Shown piece after piece: positions 28,434-37,162 of a stretch of 64,000 nucleotides of DNA. The notes below the pieces were generated by a model. It saw only the letters and a list, made by a program, of their open reading frames with translations. It had not been told where the DNA came from and did no database searches. The position numbers and the translations under genes were made by a program. The DNA is from Pseudomonas quercus (GTDB taxonomy: Bacteria > Pseudomonadota > Gammaproteobacteria > Pseudomonadales > Pseudomonadaceae), in assembly GCF_012033695.1 (NCBI RefSeq), contig NZ_JAAVJI010000010.1:118087-182086 (forward strand). Reading direction: 5' to 3'. How positions within the stretch are numbered: the first letter of the stretch is position 1; every line of letters begins with the position of its first letter.

Positions 28434-29843
28434 ATGAGTGCTGTACTGACGCCTGCCGATTTTTCCGATTACAAAGTTGCCGACATGTCCCTTGCTGCCT
28501 GGGGCCGTCGCGAAGTCATCATCGCCGAATCCGAAATGCCCGCACTCATGGGCATTCGCCGCAAATACGCGGGCGAGCTGCCGCTCAAGGGCGCTAAAAT
28601 CCTGGGCTGCATCCACATGACCATCCAGACCGCCGTGCTGATCGAAACCCTGGTAGCCCTGGGTGCCGAAGTACGCTGGTCGTCTTGCAACATCTTCTCT
28701 ACCCAGGACCAGGCCGCTGCTGCCATTGCTGCCGCCGGCATCCCTGTGTTCGCCTGGAAGGGTGAAACCGAAGCTGAATACGAATGGTGCATCGAGCAGA
28801 CCATCCTCAAGGACGGCCAGCCTTGGGACGCCAATATGGTGTTGGACGACGGCGGCGACCTTACCGAAATCCTGCACAACAAATACCCTGCGGTGCTTGA
28901 GCGCATTCACGGTGTGACCGAAGAAACCACCACGGGCGTGCATCGCCTGCTGGACATGCTGGCCAAAGGCACGCTGAAGGTGCCGGCCATCAACGTGAAC
29001 GATTCGGTTACCAAGAGCAAGAACGACAACAAGTACGGCTGCCGTCACAGCCTGAACGACGCCATCAAGCGCGGCACCGACCACTTGCTGTCCGGCAAGC
29101 AGGCCTTGGTGATCGGCTATGGCGACGTGGGCAAGGGCTCGGCGCAGTCCCTGCGTCAGGAAGGCATGATCGTACGGGTCAGCGAAGTGGACCCGATCTG
29201 CGCCATGCAAGCCTGCATGGACGGCTATGAAGTGGTTTCGCCGTTCAACAACGGCATCAACGATGGCACCCAGGCGTCGGTCAATGCCGACCTGCTGGGC
29301 CGTATCGACCTGCTGGTGACCACCACCGGTAACGTGAACGTGTGCGATGCCAATATGCTGCGTGCCCTGAAAAAGCGTGCGGTGGTATGCAACATCGGCC
29401 ACTTCGACAATGAGATCGATACGGCCTTCATGCGCAAGAACTGGGCGTGGGAAGAGGTCAAGCCCCAGGTGCACAAGATCCACCGCACCGGTGCCGGCAG
29501 CTTCGACGCGCAAAATGACGATTACCTGATTCTGCTGGCCGAAGGCCGCCTGGTGAACCTAGGTAACGCCACTGGCCACCCAAGCCGGATCATGGACGGT
29601 TCGTTCGCTAACCAGGTGCTGGCGCAGATTCACCTCTTCGCGCAAAAGTTTGCAGACCTGTCGCCAGCCGACAAAGCCAAACGCCTTACGGTTGAAGTGC
29701 TGCCTAAAAAGCTAGACGAAGAAGTGGCACTGGAAATGGTCCGCGGTTTCGGCGGCGTAGTTACTCAACTAACGCCCAAGCAGGCCGAGTACATTGGTGT
29801 GACTGTTGAAGGTCCGTTCAAGCCAGACGCCTACCGTTACTGA
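28434..29843 (+). CDS. ahcY: Adenosylhomocysteinase (S-adenosylhomocysteine hydrolase)
   Basis: A 469-residue NAD+-dependent enzyme cleaving SAH to homocysteine and adenosine, relieving methyltransferase inhibition. Motifs: HMTIQTAVLIETL, SSCNIFSTQDQAAAAIA, the NAD-binding GYGDVGKGSAQSL, and C-terminal KPDAYRY. The long form with an insertion in the catalytic domain is usual for proteobacteria. The gene has its own sigma70 promoter and SAH riboswitch and is followed by metF behind a hairpin. Confidence 0.98.
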   Translation: MSAVLTPADFSDYKVADMSLAAWGRREVIIAESEMPALMGIRRKYAGELPLKGAKILGCIHMTIQTAVLIETLVALGAEVRWSSCNIFSTQDQAAAAIAAAGIPVFAWKGETEAEYEWCIEQTILKDGQPWDANMVLDDGGDLTEILHNKYPAVLERIHGVTEETTTGVHRLLDMLAKGTLKVPAINVNDSVTKSKNDNKYGCRHSLNDAIKRGTDHLLSGKQALVIGYGDVGKGSAQSLRQEGMIVRVSEVDPICAMQACMDGYEVVSPFNNGINDGTQASVNADLLGRIDLLVTTTGNVNVCDANMLRALKKRAVVCNIGHFDNEIDTAFMRKNWAWEEVKPQVHKIHRTGAGSFDAQNDDYLILLAEGRLVNLGNATGHPSRIMDGSFANQVLAQIHLFAQKFADLSPADKAKRLTVEVLPKKLDEEVALEMVRGFGGVVTQLTPKQAEYIGVTVEGPFKPDAYRY

Positions 29844-29846
29844 TAA

Positions 29847-29920
29847 GCGGCAAGCAGCAGGCAGCAGGCGGCGGTCTGGGTAACCGGGCGGCCCCTGCAG
29901 CCTGCTGTTTGCAGCCTTTT
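29847..29920 (+). terminator. Hairpin with T run between ahcY and metF (attenuator or partial terminator)
   Basis: gcggcaagcagcaggc (29847-29862) is nearly complementary to 29900-29916 (gcctgctgtttgcagcc), which is followed by TTTT. The arm contains iterated gcagcaggc units. It may lower metF expression relative to ahcY. Confidence 0.5.
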
Positions 29921-29937
29921 CCAGAAGAGCTGCCCCT

Positions 29938-30786
29938 ATGCTTTCTACCGATAAAGCCTTCAGCTTCGAGTTCTTCCCCACGAAGACCGATGCAGGTCAT
30001 GAAAAACTTCTTCAAGTAGCACGCCAACTGGCGGTGCATAACCCTGCGTTTTTCTCTTGCACTTATGGCGCTGGCGGGTCTACCCGTGATCGTACGCTGG
30101 ACACGGTGTTGCAGCTGGAACGCGAGGTGCATGTTCCTGCGGCACCGCACTTATCGTGCGTAGGCGATAGCAAAGCCGAACTGCGCGATTTGCTGGCTAC
30201 CTACCGTAATGCAGGGATCAAGCGCATCGTTGCCCTGCGTGGCGACCTGCCTTCAGGCATGGGCATGGCGTCCAGTGAATTGCGGCACGCCAATGACCTG
30301 GTGGAGTTCATTCGCACTGAAACCGGTGACCACTTCCATATCGAAGTGGCTGCCTACCCGGAGATGCACCCGCAGGCGCGTAACTTCGAGGAAGACCTGG
30401 CCAACTTTGCCCGCAAGGCCAAAGCCGGTGCCGACAGTGCAATCACCCAGTACTTCTTCAATGCCGAGAGCTATTTCTACTTTGTAGAGCGCGTGCAGAA
30501 GCTGGGCGTGGACATCCCGATCGTGCCGGGCATCATGCCTATCACCAACTACAGCAAGCTGGCGCGCTTTTCCGAAGCCTGCGGCGCCGAGATTCCTCGG
30601 TGGATTCGCAAGCAGCTGGAGGCCTACCACGACGACGCGGCAAGCATTCAAGCATTTGGCGAAGAAGTCATTACCCGCATGTGCGAGCAATTGCTCAAAG
30701 GCGGCGCGCCGGGCCTGCATTTCTATACCTTGAACCAGGCGCAAGCCAGCTTGGCGGTATGGCAGAACCTGGGGTTGTCGCGGTAA
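29938..30786 (+). CDS. metF: 5,10-methylenetetrahydrofolate reductase
   Basis: A 282-residue flavoprotein reducing methylene-THF to methyl-THF, the methyl donor for homocysteine. FSFEFFPTKTDAG, SCTYGAGGSTRDRT, ALRGDLP and AITQYFFNAESYFYF are the TIM-barrel FAD/folate motifs. The start ATG is preceded by AGAAGAG (weak). It lies downstream of ahcY in the same direction, so homocysteine release and remethylation are linked, though a hairpin lies between. Confidence 0.97.
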   Translation: MLSTDKAFSFEFFPTKTDAGHEKLLQVARQLAVHNPAFFSCTYGAGGSTRDRTLDTVLQLEREVHVPAAPHLSCVGDSKAELRDLLATYRNAGIKRIVALRGDLPSGMGMASSELRHANDLVEFIRTETGDHFHIEVAAYPEMHPQARNFEEDLANFARKAKAGADSAITQYFFNAESYFYFVERVQKLGVDIPIVPGIMPITNYSKLARFSEACGAEIPRWIRKQLEAYHDDAASIQAFGEEVITRMCEQLLKGGAPGLHFYTLNQAQASLAVWQNLGLSR

Positions 30787-31117
30787 GCGCTTCTCCTGTT
30801 CACGGGCTATGCCGGAAGGCCGGCCCCCGCTTCTACAGTCACAAGCCCGTACGCTTCCTAGAAAAACCTTACCTTCTGGCAGGCAAATCACAGCGCAGCG
30901 TCAAGGCTCTGTTATACTCCGGCGTTCCCGCCAGGCTTACGCCCGGACGCCGGACCTCGCACTCCCTCTTCGCATGCCCGTGCCTTGGCTCTTGCCCCGG
31001 CAGCTCGCTGCGACACCTTGCGAGCGCCAGCAGTACCGGACGCGGTTGCGTCGATCTCCGCCCCGCGCCAGGCAAACGTTCCCTGGGCTCTAGCCCCCAT
31101 TATGAACAGGATTGCCC
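30787..31117 (+). promoter_or_regulatory. 331-nt intergenic region with probable rhlE promoter and long leader
   Basis: A good -10 box TATACT (30913-30918) is seen; no convincing -35. If used, it gives rhlE a leader of about 190 nt that is GC-rich and starts with a perfect hairpin (ccggcgt 30919-30925 / acgccgg 30947-30953). Long structured leaders are known for several DEAD-box helicase genes. No gene is seen in the region. Confidence 0.5.
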
Positions 31118-33013
31118 ATGTCCTTTGCTTCCCTCGGTCTCTCCGAGGCTCTAGTCCGCGCTATCGAAGCCGCTGGCTATACGCAGCCTACCCCCGTGCA
31201 ACAGCGGGCTATTCCCGCCGTGTTGCAGGGCCGCGACCTGATGGTTGCCGCCCAGACGGGTACTGGCAAAACCGGCGGCTTTGCGCTGCCTATTCTGGAA
31301 CGCCTGTTCCCCGCCGGCCATCCGGACAAATCCCAGCGTCATGGCCCTCGCCAACCTCGCGTACTGGTGCTTACCCCCACACGCGAACTGGCTGCACAGG
31401 TCCATGACAGCTTCCGCCTTTATGCACGCGACCTGAAGTTTGTCAGTGCCTGCGTTTTCGGTGGCGTGGGTGTAAACCCTCAGGTACAGGCCCTGGCCAA
31501 AGGCGTCGATGTGCTGGTGGCCTGCCCTGGCCGCTTGCTGGACCTGGCCGGCCAAGGCAGCGTGGACCTGAACCACGTTGAAATCCTGGTACTGGACGAA
31601 GCCGACCGCATGCTTGACATGGGCTTTATCCATGACGTGAAGAAAGTGCTGGCGCGCTTGCCGGAAAAACGCCAGAACCTGCTGTTCTCGGCCACCTTCT
31701 CCAAGGACATCACTGACCTTGCAGAAAAGCTGCTCCACAACCCCGAGCGCATTGAGGTTACCCCGCCCAATACCACAGTGGAGCGCATCGAACAGCGCAT
31801 CTATCGCATTGGCGCCAGCCATAAGCGTGCACTGTTGGCGCACCTGATTACCCAAGGTGCCTGGGAACAGGTCTTGGTATTCACCCGCACCAAGCATGGC
31901 GCTAACCGCCTCGCCGAATACCTGGAAAAGCACGGCCTTACCGCCGCTGCCATCCATGGCAACAAAAGCCAGAATGCACGTACCAAGGCCCTGGCAGACT
32001 TCAAGGCCAGTACAGTGCGCGTACTGGTCGCCACCGACATCGCCGCTCGCGGCCTGGACATCGACCAGTTGCCCCACGTGGTGAACTTCGAACTTCCCAA
32101 CGTTGAGGAAGACTACGTTCACCGCATTGGCCGTACAGGCCGCGCCGGGCGTAATGGTGAGGCCATCTCGTTGGTTGCGCCCGACGAAGAGAAGCTGCTT
32201 AAGAGCATTGAACGTATGACCCGGCAGAAGATTGCCGACGGTGACCTGATGGGCTTTGATGCAAGCACCATCGAAGCCGAAAAGCCCGAGACTCGGGAAC
32301 GGCAGCCGGCCAACAAGCCACGTGGTGGGCGAGAAGCACGCGCAGACAAACCTGCCAACGGTGGGCGCAGGGACAAAGGCAAGGACAAAGGCACCAGCAA
32401 GCCACGGGAAAAAACGGCGGGTGAGCGCAGTGAGAACCGTGGTGAGCCGCGTGCATCCACCCCGCGTGAGCCAGGCAACCGCCCCGCGCGTGGTCGCCAG
32501 CCTCAACGCCCTGTATCCGCTGGCGCAGCAGTAGCCGAGCTGGGCAACCGCGACCCGGAAACCTTCCTGGACGACGACGTCGATAACTTCGGTAACCGTG
32601 CGGATTACGTAAGCCCGTATCAGGGCAAGGGCCAGGGCCGTAATCGCCGCCCAGGTACCGCTACAGGCCAGGCAGCAACAGCAGCGCCAACGGGGCAGGC
32701 ACCTCGGCGCAATGCTTCAGCCACGCCGCGTACCCAGGGTGATGGCGCGAAGCGCAACGGCCCACGTAATAACGGTTCGCAGGGTGCAGGCGCTGGCCAG
32801 AACCGCCGCGACAACTCACGCAACCGTCGCCCACGGGATGAAGGCAATACACCGGCGGTAACCGAAGCACGGCGCGAAGCCCCTAAACCCAAGATCATCA
32901 TGAAAGAGTCCAAGCTGGACCGTACCTTGACGGCCGAGCAACTCGATGACTTGCAGAACCGGGCCAAGACGGGTGAAAAGCCTGCGCTGCTGACGCGTCG
33001 GAGTGAAGCGTGA
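31118..33013 (+). CDS. rhlE: ATP-dependent RNA helicase RhlE
   Basis: A 631-residue DEAD-box helicase. Core motifs in order: Q motif (YTQPTPVQQRAIP), AQTGTGKT, PTRELAAQ, LDEADRMLD, FSATFS, ARGLDI and HRIGRTGRAGR. After about residue 385 comes a 245-residue, low-complexity, basic tail rich in Arg, Gly, Asn and Gln, predicted disordered, typical of pseudomonad RhlE and likely to bind RNA or drive phase separation. ATG 31118 has AGGA upstream; a TTG at 31112 is ignored. It is preceded by a long leader and ends at a strong terminator. Confidence 0.95.
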   Translation: MSFASLGLSEALVRAIEAAGYTQPTPVQQRAIPAVLQGRDLMVAAQTGTGKTGGFALPILERLFPAGHPDKSQRHGPRQPRVLVLTPTRELAAQVHDSFRLYARDLKFVSACVFGGVGVNPQVQALAKGVDVLVACPGRLLDLAGQGSVDLNHVEILVLDEADRMLDMGFIHDVKKVLARLPEKRQNLLFSATFSKDITDLAEKLLHNPERIEVTPPNTTVERIEQRIYRIGASHKRALLAHLITQGAWEQVLVFTRTKHGANRLAEYLEKHGLTAAAIHGNKSQNARTKALADFKASTVRVLVATDIAARGLDIDQLPHVVNFELPNVEEDYVHRIGRTGRAGRNGEAISLVAPDEEKLLKSIERMTRQKIADGDLMGFDASTIEAEKPETRERQPANKPRGGREARADKPANGGRRDKGKDKGTSKPREKTAGERSENRGEPRASTPREPGNRPARGRQPQRPVSAGAAVAELGNRDPETFLDDDVDNFGNRADYVSPYQGKGQGRNRRPGTATGQAATAAPTGQAPRRNASATPRTQGDGAKRNGPRNNGSQGAGAGQNRRDNSRNRRPRDEGNTPAVTEARREAPKPKIIMKESKLDRTLTAEQLDDLQNRAKTGEKPALLTRRSEA

Positions 33014-33033
33014 CGGAACTAGCCGTCCGGTAA

Positions 33034-33076
33034 TAAAAAAACGCCGCGCTCCCTAGAAGGAACGCGGCGTTTTTTA
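33034..33076. terminator. Bidirectional intrinsic terminator between rhlE and yceI
   Basis: A-run plus acgccgcg (33041-33048) pairs with cgcggcgt (33063-33070) followed by a T run; both convergent genes end beside it. Confidence 0.92.
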
Positions 33077-33089
33077 TGACATAAACACC

Positions 33090-33689
33090 TTACTTCTTCT
33101 GCACACCTTCGAACACGAAGTACAGCTCAACAGTATCGGACTGCGGGCCCAGGTCCATGGTCTTGGGTGCAAAGTCCTTGCGGTTGATGCTGGTGGTGCC
33201 TTCGAAACCTGCGCGGTAGCCGCCCCATGGGTCCTTGCCCTCACCCAGGAAGGTCGCCTTGATTACGACGGGCTTGGTCACGCCCTGCAGCGTCAGGTCG
33301 CCCGTCACGTCAGCAGTTACCTTGCCATCGGCATTCTTACCGGTGGTTTTTACGCTGGTGGATTTGAAGGTCGCTTCCGGGTATTTAGCAACGTCCAGGA
33401 AGTCCTTGCTGCTGATGTGCTTGTCACGCTCAGCGTGGTTGGTGAACACGCTGGCCGTCTTCAGGGTCACGTCGATCTTGCTGTCTTCCGGCTTGGCGGC
33501 GTCGAAGCTGAAGTTGCCGTCGAAGTCCTTGAACGTACCGGTGATGAAGCTGTAGCCCAAGTGGCTGATCTTGAAGTTGACGAAGGCGTGCTGGCCTTCC
33601 TTGTCGATGTGATAGTCAGCAGCCATAGCCTGGCCAGCGGTCAAACCTGCGGTTGCAAGGGCCAGCGCGGCCAGCGTGTGTTTCAGCAT
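33090..33689 (-). CDS. yceI: YceI family periplasmic lipid-binding protein
   Basis: 199 residues: signal peptide (MLKHTLAALALATAGLTAGQAMA-ADY) and one YceI beta-barrel domain (HAFVNFKISHLGYSFITGTFKDFDGNFSFD, then DLTLQGVTKPV and NRKDF), which binds isoprenoid-type lipids. AAGGAAC lies 8 nt before ATG 33689. It is downstream of the cytochrome b561 gene, 38 nt away, on the same strand. The pairing is conserved and suggests a shared membrane redox or quinone-handling role (inference). Confidence 0.93.
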   Translation of the reverse strand: MLKHTLAALALATAGLTAGQAMAADYHIDKEGQHAFVNFKISHLGYSFITGTFKDFDGNFSFDAAKPEDSKIDVTLKTASVFTNHAERDKHISSKDFLDVAKYPEATFKSTSVKTTGKNADGKVTADVTGDLTLQGVTKPVVIKATFLGEGKDPWGGYRAGFEGTTSINRKDFAPKTMDLGPQSDTVELYFVFEGVQKK

Positions 33690-33727
33690 TTTTTCAGTTC
33701 CTTTGCAGTAAGTACGGTACAGGGTAG

Positions 33728-34279
33728 TCAAGCGCGACGACCTAGCATGCGCACCAAGGTGGCATCTTTGTCGATGAAATGGTGTTTGAGAGCGGCTAGC
33801 CCATGCAGCACGGCGAACGTTACCAAGGCCCAGGCCAGGTAGAGGTGGATGTCCCCTGCCCGCTCGGCCTGGTTTTCGATACCGCTGAACACGGCAGGCA
33901 CTTGAAACAGCCCGAATACTGAAATACCTACCCCGTCTGCGGTAGAAATCAGGTAGCCCGTCAGCATTACCAGAAAGATGTCCAAGTACAGGAACGCGTG
34001 AACAGCGACGGCAGCGATCCGGGTAGGCTTGGCCTGGTTGGCTGTTGGCGGCGGCGGTGGGCTTGCAACACGCCATATCACACGCAGCACCATAAAGAAG
34101 AACAGCACCAGGCCAATGCTCTTGTGGAGTTCCGGGCCGGCCTTGCGCCAGGGGTCGTAGTAACCCAGGCCTACCATCCACAAGCCCAAGGCAAACATAC
34201 CGAACACGGCCAATGCCACGCCCCAGTGCAAGAACATGCTAACTGCGCCATAACGTGAAGGTGAATTGCGAAGCTGCAT
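33728..34279 (-). CDS. Cytochrome b561 family di-heme membrane protein
   Basis: 183 residues with four hydrophobic segments and His residues at the positions of the CybB family (FLHWGVAL, PELHKSIGL, AVHAFLYLDIF, LHGLAALKHHF). The first segment follows SPSRYGAVSMFLHW, the typical start. It probably passes electrons between quinol and a periplasmic partner; yceI directly downstream supports a joint function. It is divergent from bioA across a regulatory-looking 239-nt gap. Confidence 0.92.
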   Translation of the reverse strand: MQLRNSPSRYGAVSMFLHWGVALAVFGMFALGLWMVGLGYYDPWRKAGPELHKSIGLVLFFFMVLRVIWRVASPPPPPTANQAKPTRIAAVAVHAFLYLDIFLVMLTGYLISTADGVGISVFGLFQVPAVFSGIENQAERAGDIHLYLAWALVTFAVLHGLAALKHHFIDKDATLVRMLGRRA

Positions 34280-34321
34280 GGCAGCGCCCTCAGAAAACGT
34301 AAGAGAAGATTAACCGCTTAC

Positions 34322-34373
34322 CTATCGAAAAAAAGCGAATTTTTTCGCTTTGAACTATCGAAGCCGGCGATAG
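34322..34373. promoter_or_regulatory. Cluster of ctatcg repeats and inverted repeats in the cytochrome b561-bioA divergent region
   Basis: Direct repeats ctatcgaa at 34322-34329 and 34355-34362 are 33 bp apart (about three helical turns), with an inverted cgatag at 34368-34373 making a 6-bp stem with the second copy. Between them aaagcga and tcgcttt form another inverted repeat. It looks like a regulator-binding array; no regulator is assigned. Confidence 0.45.
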
Positions 34374-34518
34374 GAATTATCCGGCTGTGGCGTTAAGGCA
34401 AAGTTAATCGGGCTTAGCCCTGCCGCTTGGCATTGGCAGTTGCCCCATGGGCAGGCATTGCATAGGCTTGCGCATCATTTTTTATAAGCCCCGTTCGCGG
34501 CGGCGTGGAGTCAGCAGC

Positions 34519-35925
34519 ATGAGCCTGAACCAGCAGTGGATAGACAGAGACCTGGCCGTACTATGGCATCCCTGTACGCAAATGAAAGACCATGAGCGCT
34601 TGCCATTGATCCCGATCAAGCGGGGTGAAGGCGTATGGCTTGAAGACTTCGACGGCAAGCGTTACATCGACGCTGTTAGCTCGTGGTGGGTAAACGTGTT
34701 TGGCCATGCCAACCCGCGCATCAACCAACGCATCAAAGACCAGGTGGACCAGCTTGAACATGTGATTCTGGCCGGCTTCAGCCATGCGCCGGTGATCGAG
34801 CTATCCGAACGCCTGGTCAATATCACGCCCCAGGGGCTGGACCGCGTGTTCTACGCGGACAATGGCTCGTCCTGCATCGAAGTCGCGCTCAAGATGAGCT
34901 TTCACTACTGGCTCAACCGCGGCCAGCCCGGCAAGAAGCGCTTCGTGACCCTGACCAACAGTTACCATGGCGAAACCATCGCCGCCATGTCCGTAGGTGA
35001 CGTGCCGCTGTTCACTGAGACCTACAAGGCCCTGCTGCTCGATACCCTTAAGGTCCCGAGCCCGGACTGCTACCTGCGGCCTGAGGGCGTCAGCTGGGAA
35101 GCGCATTCGCGCACGATGTTCCAGGCCATGGAACGCACCCTGGCCGAACACCACGCCACCATTGCCGCTGTGATCATCGAGCCGCTGATTCAAGGCGCCG
35201 GTGGCATGCGCATGTATCACCCGGTGTACCTCAAGCTGCTGCGCGAAGCCTGTGACCGCTACGGTGTGCACCTGATTCACGACGAGATTGCCGTAGGCTT
35301 CGGCCGCACCGGCACTCTGTTTGCGTGCGAGCAGGCGGGTATCCGCCCAGACTTTCTCTGCCTGTCCAAGGCCCTGACGGGCGGCTACCTGCCATTGGCA
35401 GCCTGCCTTACCACAGAGGATGTGTATCAGGCGTTCTACGACGACTACTCCACTCTGCGCGCTTTCCTGCATTCCCACAGTTACACCGGCAACCCGCTGG
35501 CCTGTGCAGCGGCGCTGGCCACCTTGGACATTTTCGAGCAGGACAACGTCATCGAGCGCAACCAGGCCCTGGCGCAGCGCATGGGTGATGCAACGGCCCA
35601 CCTGGCAAGCCATCCCCATGTGGCAGAAGTGCGCCAGACCGGCATGGTGCTGGCTATCGAGATGGTGAAAGACAAGGCCACTCGCCAGGCGTACCCCTGG
35701 CAAGAGCGACGCGGCCTTCAGGTATTCGAGCATGCCCTGACACGGGGTGCCCTGTTGCGCCCGCTGGGCAGCGTGGTGTATTTCCTGCCGCCCTACATCA
35801 TTACGCCCGAGCAGATCGACTTCCTGGCCGAAGTCGCCGCTGAAGGCATTGACCTGGCCACACGCGAGCGGGCGCCGGTGAGTGTAGCGCAGGGCCTGCA
35901 CCCGAATTTCCGGGACCCTGGCTAA
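34519..35925 (+). CDS. bioA: Adenosylmethionine-8-amino-7-oxononanoate aminotransferase
   Basis: A 468-residue PLP enzyme of biotin synthesis that uses SAM as amino donor to make diaminopelargonic acid. WHPCTQMKDHERLPLIPI, the NVFGHANPRIN segment, YADNGSSCIEVALKM, HDEIAVGFGRTG and LCLSKALTGGYLP (PLP Lys) are typical BioA motifs. ATG 34519 has GGAG 8 nt upstream; the frame extends 24 codons further without support. It is separate from other bio genes, as in other Pseudomonas. Overlap of demand for SAM with the met genes is coincidental as far as can be seen. Confidence 0.96.
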   Translation: MSLNQQWIDRDLAVLWHPCTQMKDHERLPLIPIKRGEGVWLEDFDGKRYIDAVSSWWVNVFGHANPRINQRIKDQVDQLEHVILAGFSHAPVIELSERLVNITPQGLDRVFYADNGSSCIEVALKMSFHYWLNRGQPGKKRFVTLTNSYHGETIAAMSVGDVPLFTETYKALLLDTLKVPSPDCYLRPEGVSWEAHSRTMFQAMERTLAEHHATIAAVIIEPLIQGAGGMRMYHPVYLKLLREACDRYGVHLIHDEIAVGFGRTGTLFACEQAGIRPDFLCLSKALTGGYLPLAACLTTEDVYQAFYDDYSTLRAFLHSHSYTGNPLACAAALATLDIFEQDNVIERNQALAQRMGDATAHLASHPHVAEVRQTGMVLAIEMVKDKATRQAYPWQERRGLQVFEHALTRGALLRPLGSVVYFLPPYIITPEQIDFLAEVAAEGIDLATRERAPVSVAQGLHPNFRDPG

Positions 35926-35982
35926 CCACAGGGCCAGTGAAACACTCGCTTTCTTTACTATTTGTGTTGGACGATCTAGCCC

Positions 35983-36711
35983 ATGAGACTTTCCCGCTTC
36001 TTTGTCGACCTGCCACTAGCGATGGGTGAACACCACCTTCCCGAGGCCCAGGCTCATTACATCGGCCGCGTATTGCGCCTGGCCGAAGGGGATCGCGTGC
36101 AGCTGTTCAATGGCGAGGGGCAGGAGTACCTGGCTACCTTAATGCAGGTTGGCAAGAAAACGGTGAGCGTGCAGGTGGATGAGGTATTACCCGGCTTGCC
36201 GGAGTCGCCCTTGCACATTCACCTGGGCCAAGGCCTGAGCCGAGGTGAACGCATGGATTGGGCCATTCAGAAAGCGACTGAGCTAGGCGTAAACGAGCTG
36301 ACCCCTATTGTCAGTGAGCGCTGCGAGGTCCGGCTCAAGGACGAGCGGGCAGACAAGCGCCTAGCCCACTGGCGGCAGGTTGCAATCAGTGCCTGCGAGC
36401 AAAGCGGGCGGTCAACCGTCCCCGTGATTCACCCACCTCTGCCACTTACTGAATGGCTGGCTCAGTGCAAGGCCGACCTGAAACTGGTCCTGCACCCGGT
36501 CTCTGCGCCTTGGGGCAGCCACCCGGCGCCAGGCTCCCTGGCCTTTCTGATCGGCCCCGAAGGCGGCCTCAACGACGCGGAAGTACATCAGGCACAGGGC
36601 GCAGGCTTCCACCCTGCCCGGCTGGGCCCACGGGTGTTGCGTACTGAAACCGCGCCGGTGGTGGCGCTGGCACTGGCGCAGCAGCTATGGGGTGATTTCA
36701 ACCCGAACTGA
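35983..36711 (+). CDS. rsmE: 16S rRNA (uracil-1498-N3)-methyltransferase RsmE
   Basis: A 242-residue SPOUT methyltransferase. N-terminal PUA-like barrel (AHYIGRVLRLAEGDRVQLFNGEGQEY), then the knotted domain with KATELGVNELTPI, SERCEVRL, CEQSGRSTVP, FLIGPEGGLNDAEV and LGPRVLRTETAPVVAL. It lies 57 nt after bioA. Its last 14 nt overlap the 3' end of the opposing chpC gene, an unusual tail-to-tail overlap. Confidence 0.96.
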   Translation: MRLSRFFVDLPLAMGEHHLPEAQAHYIGRVLRLAEGDRVQLFNGEGQEYLATLMQVGKKTVSVQVDEVLPGLPESPLHIHLGQGLSRGERMDWAIQKATELGVNELTPIVSERCEVRLKDERADKRLAHWRQVAISACEQSGRSTVPVIHPPLPLTEWLAQCKADLKLVLHPVSAPWGSHPAPGSLAFLIGPEGGLNDAEVHQAQGAGFHPARLGPRVLRTETAPVVALALAQQLWGDFNPN

Positions 36712-37162
36712 AGCGCCCGCGCATGATGATGTCGGCCAGGCCATCCAGGTCTGGCACGCGGGCGACCTCATTGCCAGCCACCACGGCGGCCAGTTCCAGC
36801 GACGCCAGCGGTACGTCGATGTAGCTCAGTTGGCTGTCCACGCGCAGCGTGCGGGGTATGCCCTGCATCAGCAGTGCATAGAAGGGCAAGGCGTCACCTA
36901 CACCGTGCATGACGGCGATGCGCACCCGCTCCCCCCAGGGCAGGGTTTGGCCACACGCGGCTTCGAAACTCACCAAAGGCAATTCACGCCCGCGCCAAGG
37001 GACATCGCCCAAGTCCCAAGGGGCTGTTACACCGGCAGGCACACCTAGGCGATAGCCGATCAGTTCAGCGACCGCTACATCGGGCACAATCAACTGCCGA
37101 TCGGCCAGGGGCAATAGCAGCGTGCTCAAGGCGTCACGACGGGAAAACGCGCGCTCAGGCAT
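36698..37162 (-). CDS. chpC: CheW-domain protein ChpC
   Basis: A 154-residue single CheW domain (DRQLIVPDVAVAELIGY...PWRGRELPLVSFEA) that would couple receptor PilJ, or another receptor, to the ChpA kinase. It is the last gene of the minus-strand pil-chp operon and starts 8 nt inside the end of chpA. In P. aeruginosa the same position holds chpC after chpA and chpB; chpB (the methylesterase) is absent here. Confidence 0.85.
   Translation of the reverse strand: MPERAFSRRDALSTLLLPLADRQLIVPDVAVAELIGYRLGVPAGVTAPWDLGDVPWRGRELPLVSFEAACGQTLPWGERVRIAVMHGVGDALPFYALLMQGIPRTLRVDSQLSYIDVPLASLELAAVVAGNEVARVPDLDGLADIIMRGRFSSG

Noticed and set aside
31151..32506. 451-aa open frame opposite rhlE, and similar long frames opposite metK, ahcY, bioA and gshB
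   Set aside because: All mirror highly conserved genes with strong codon bias; none shows a recognisable protein.
34322..34373. OxyR binding site
   Set aside because: Has CTAT/ATAG pieces but not the four-element 7-nt spacing of OxyR sites.
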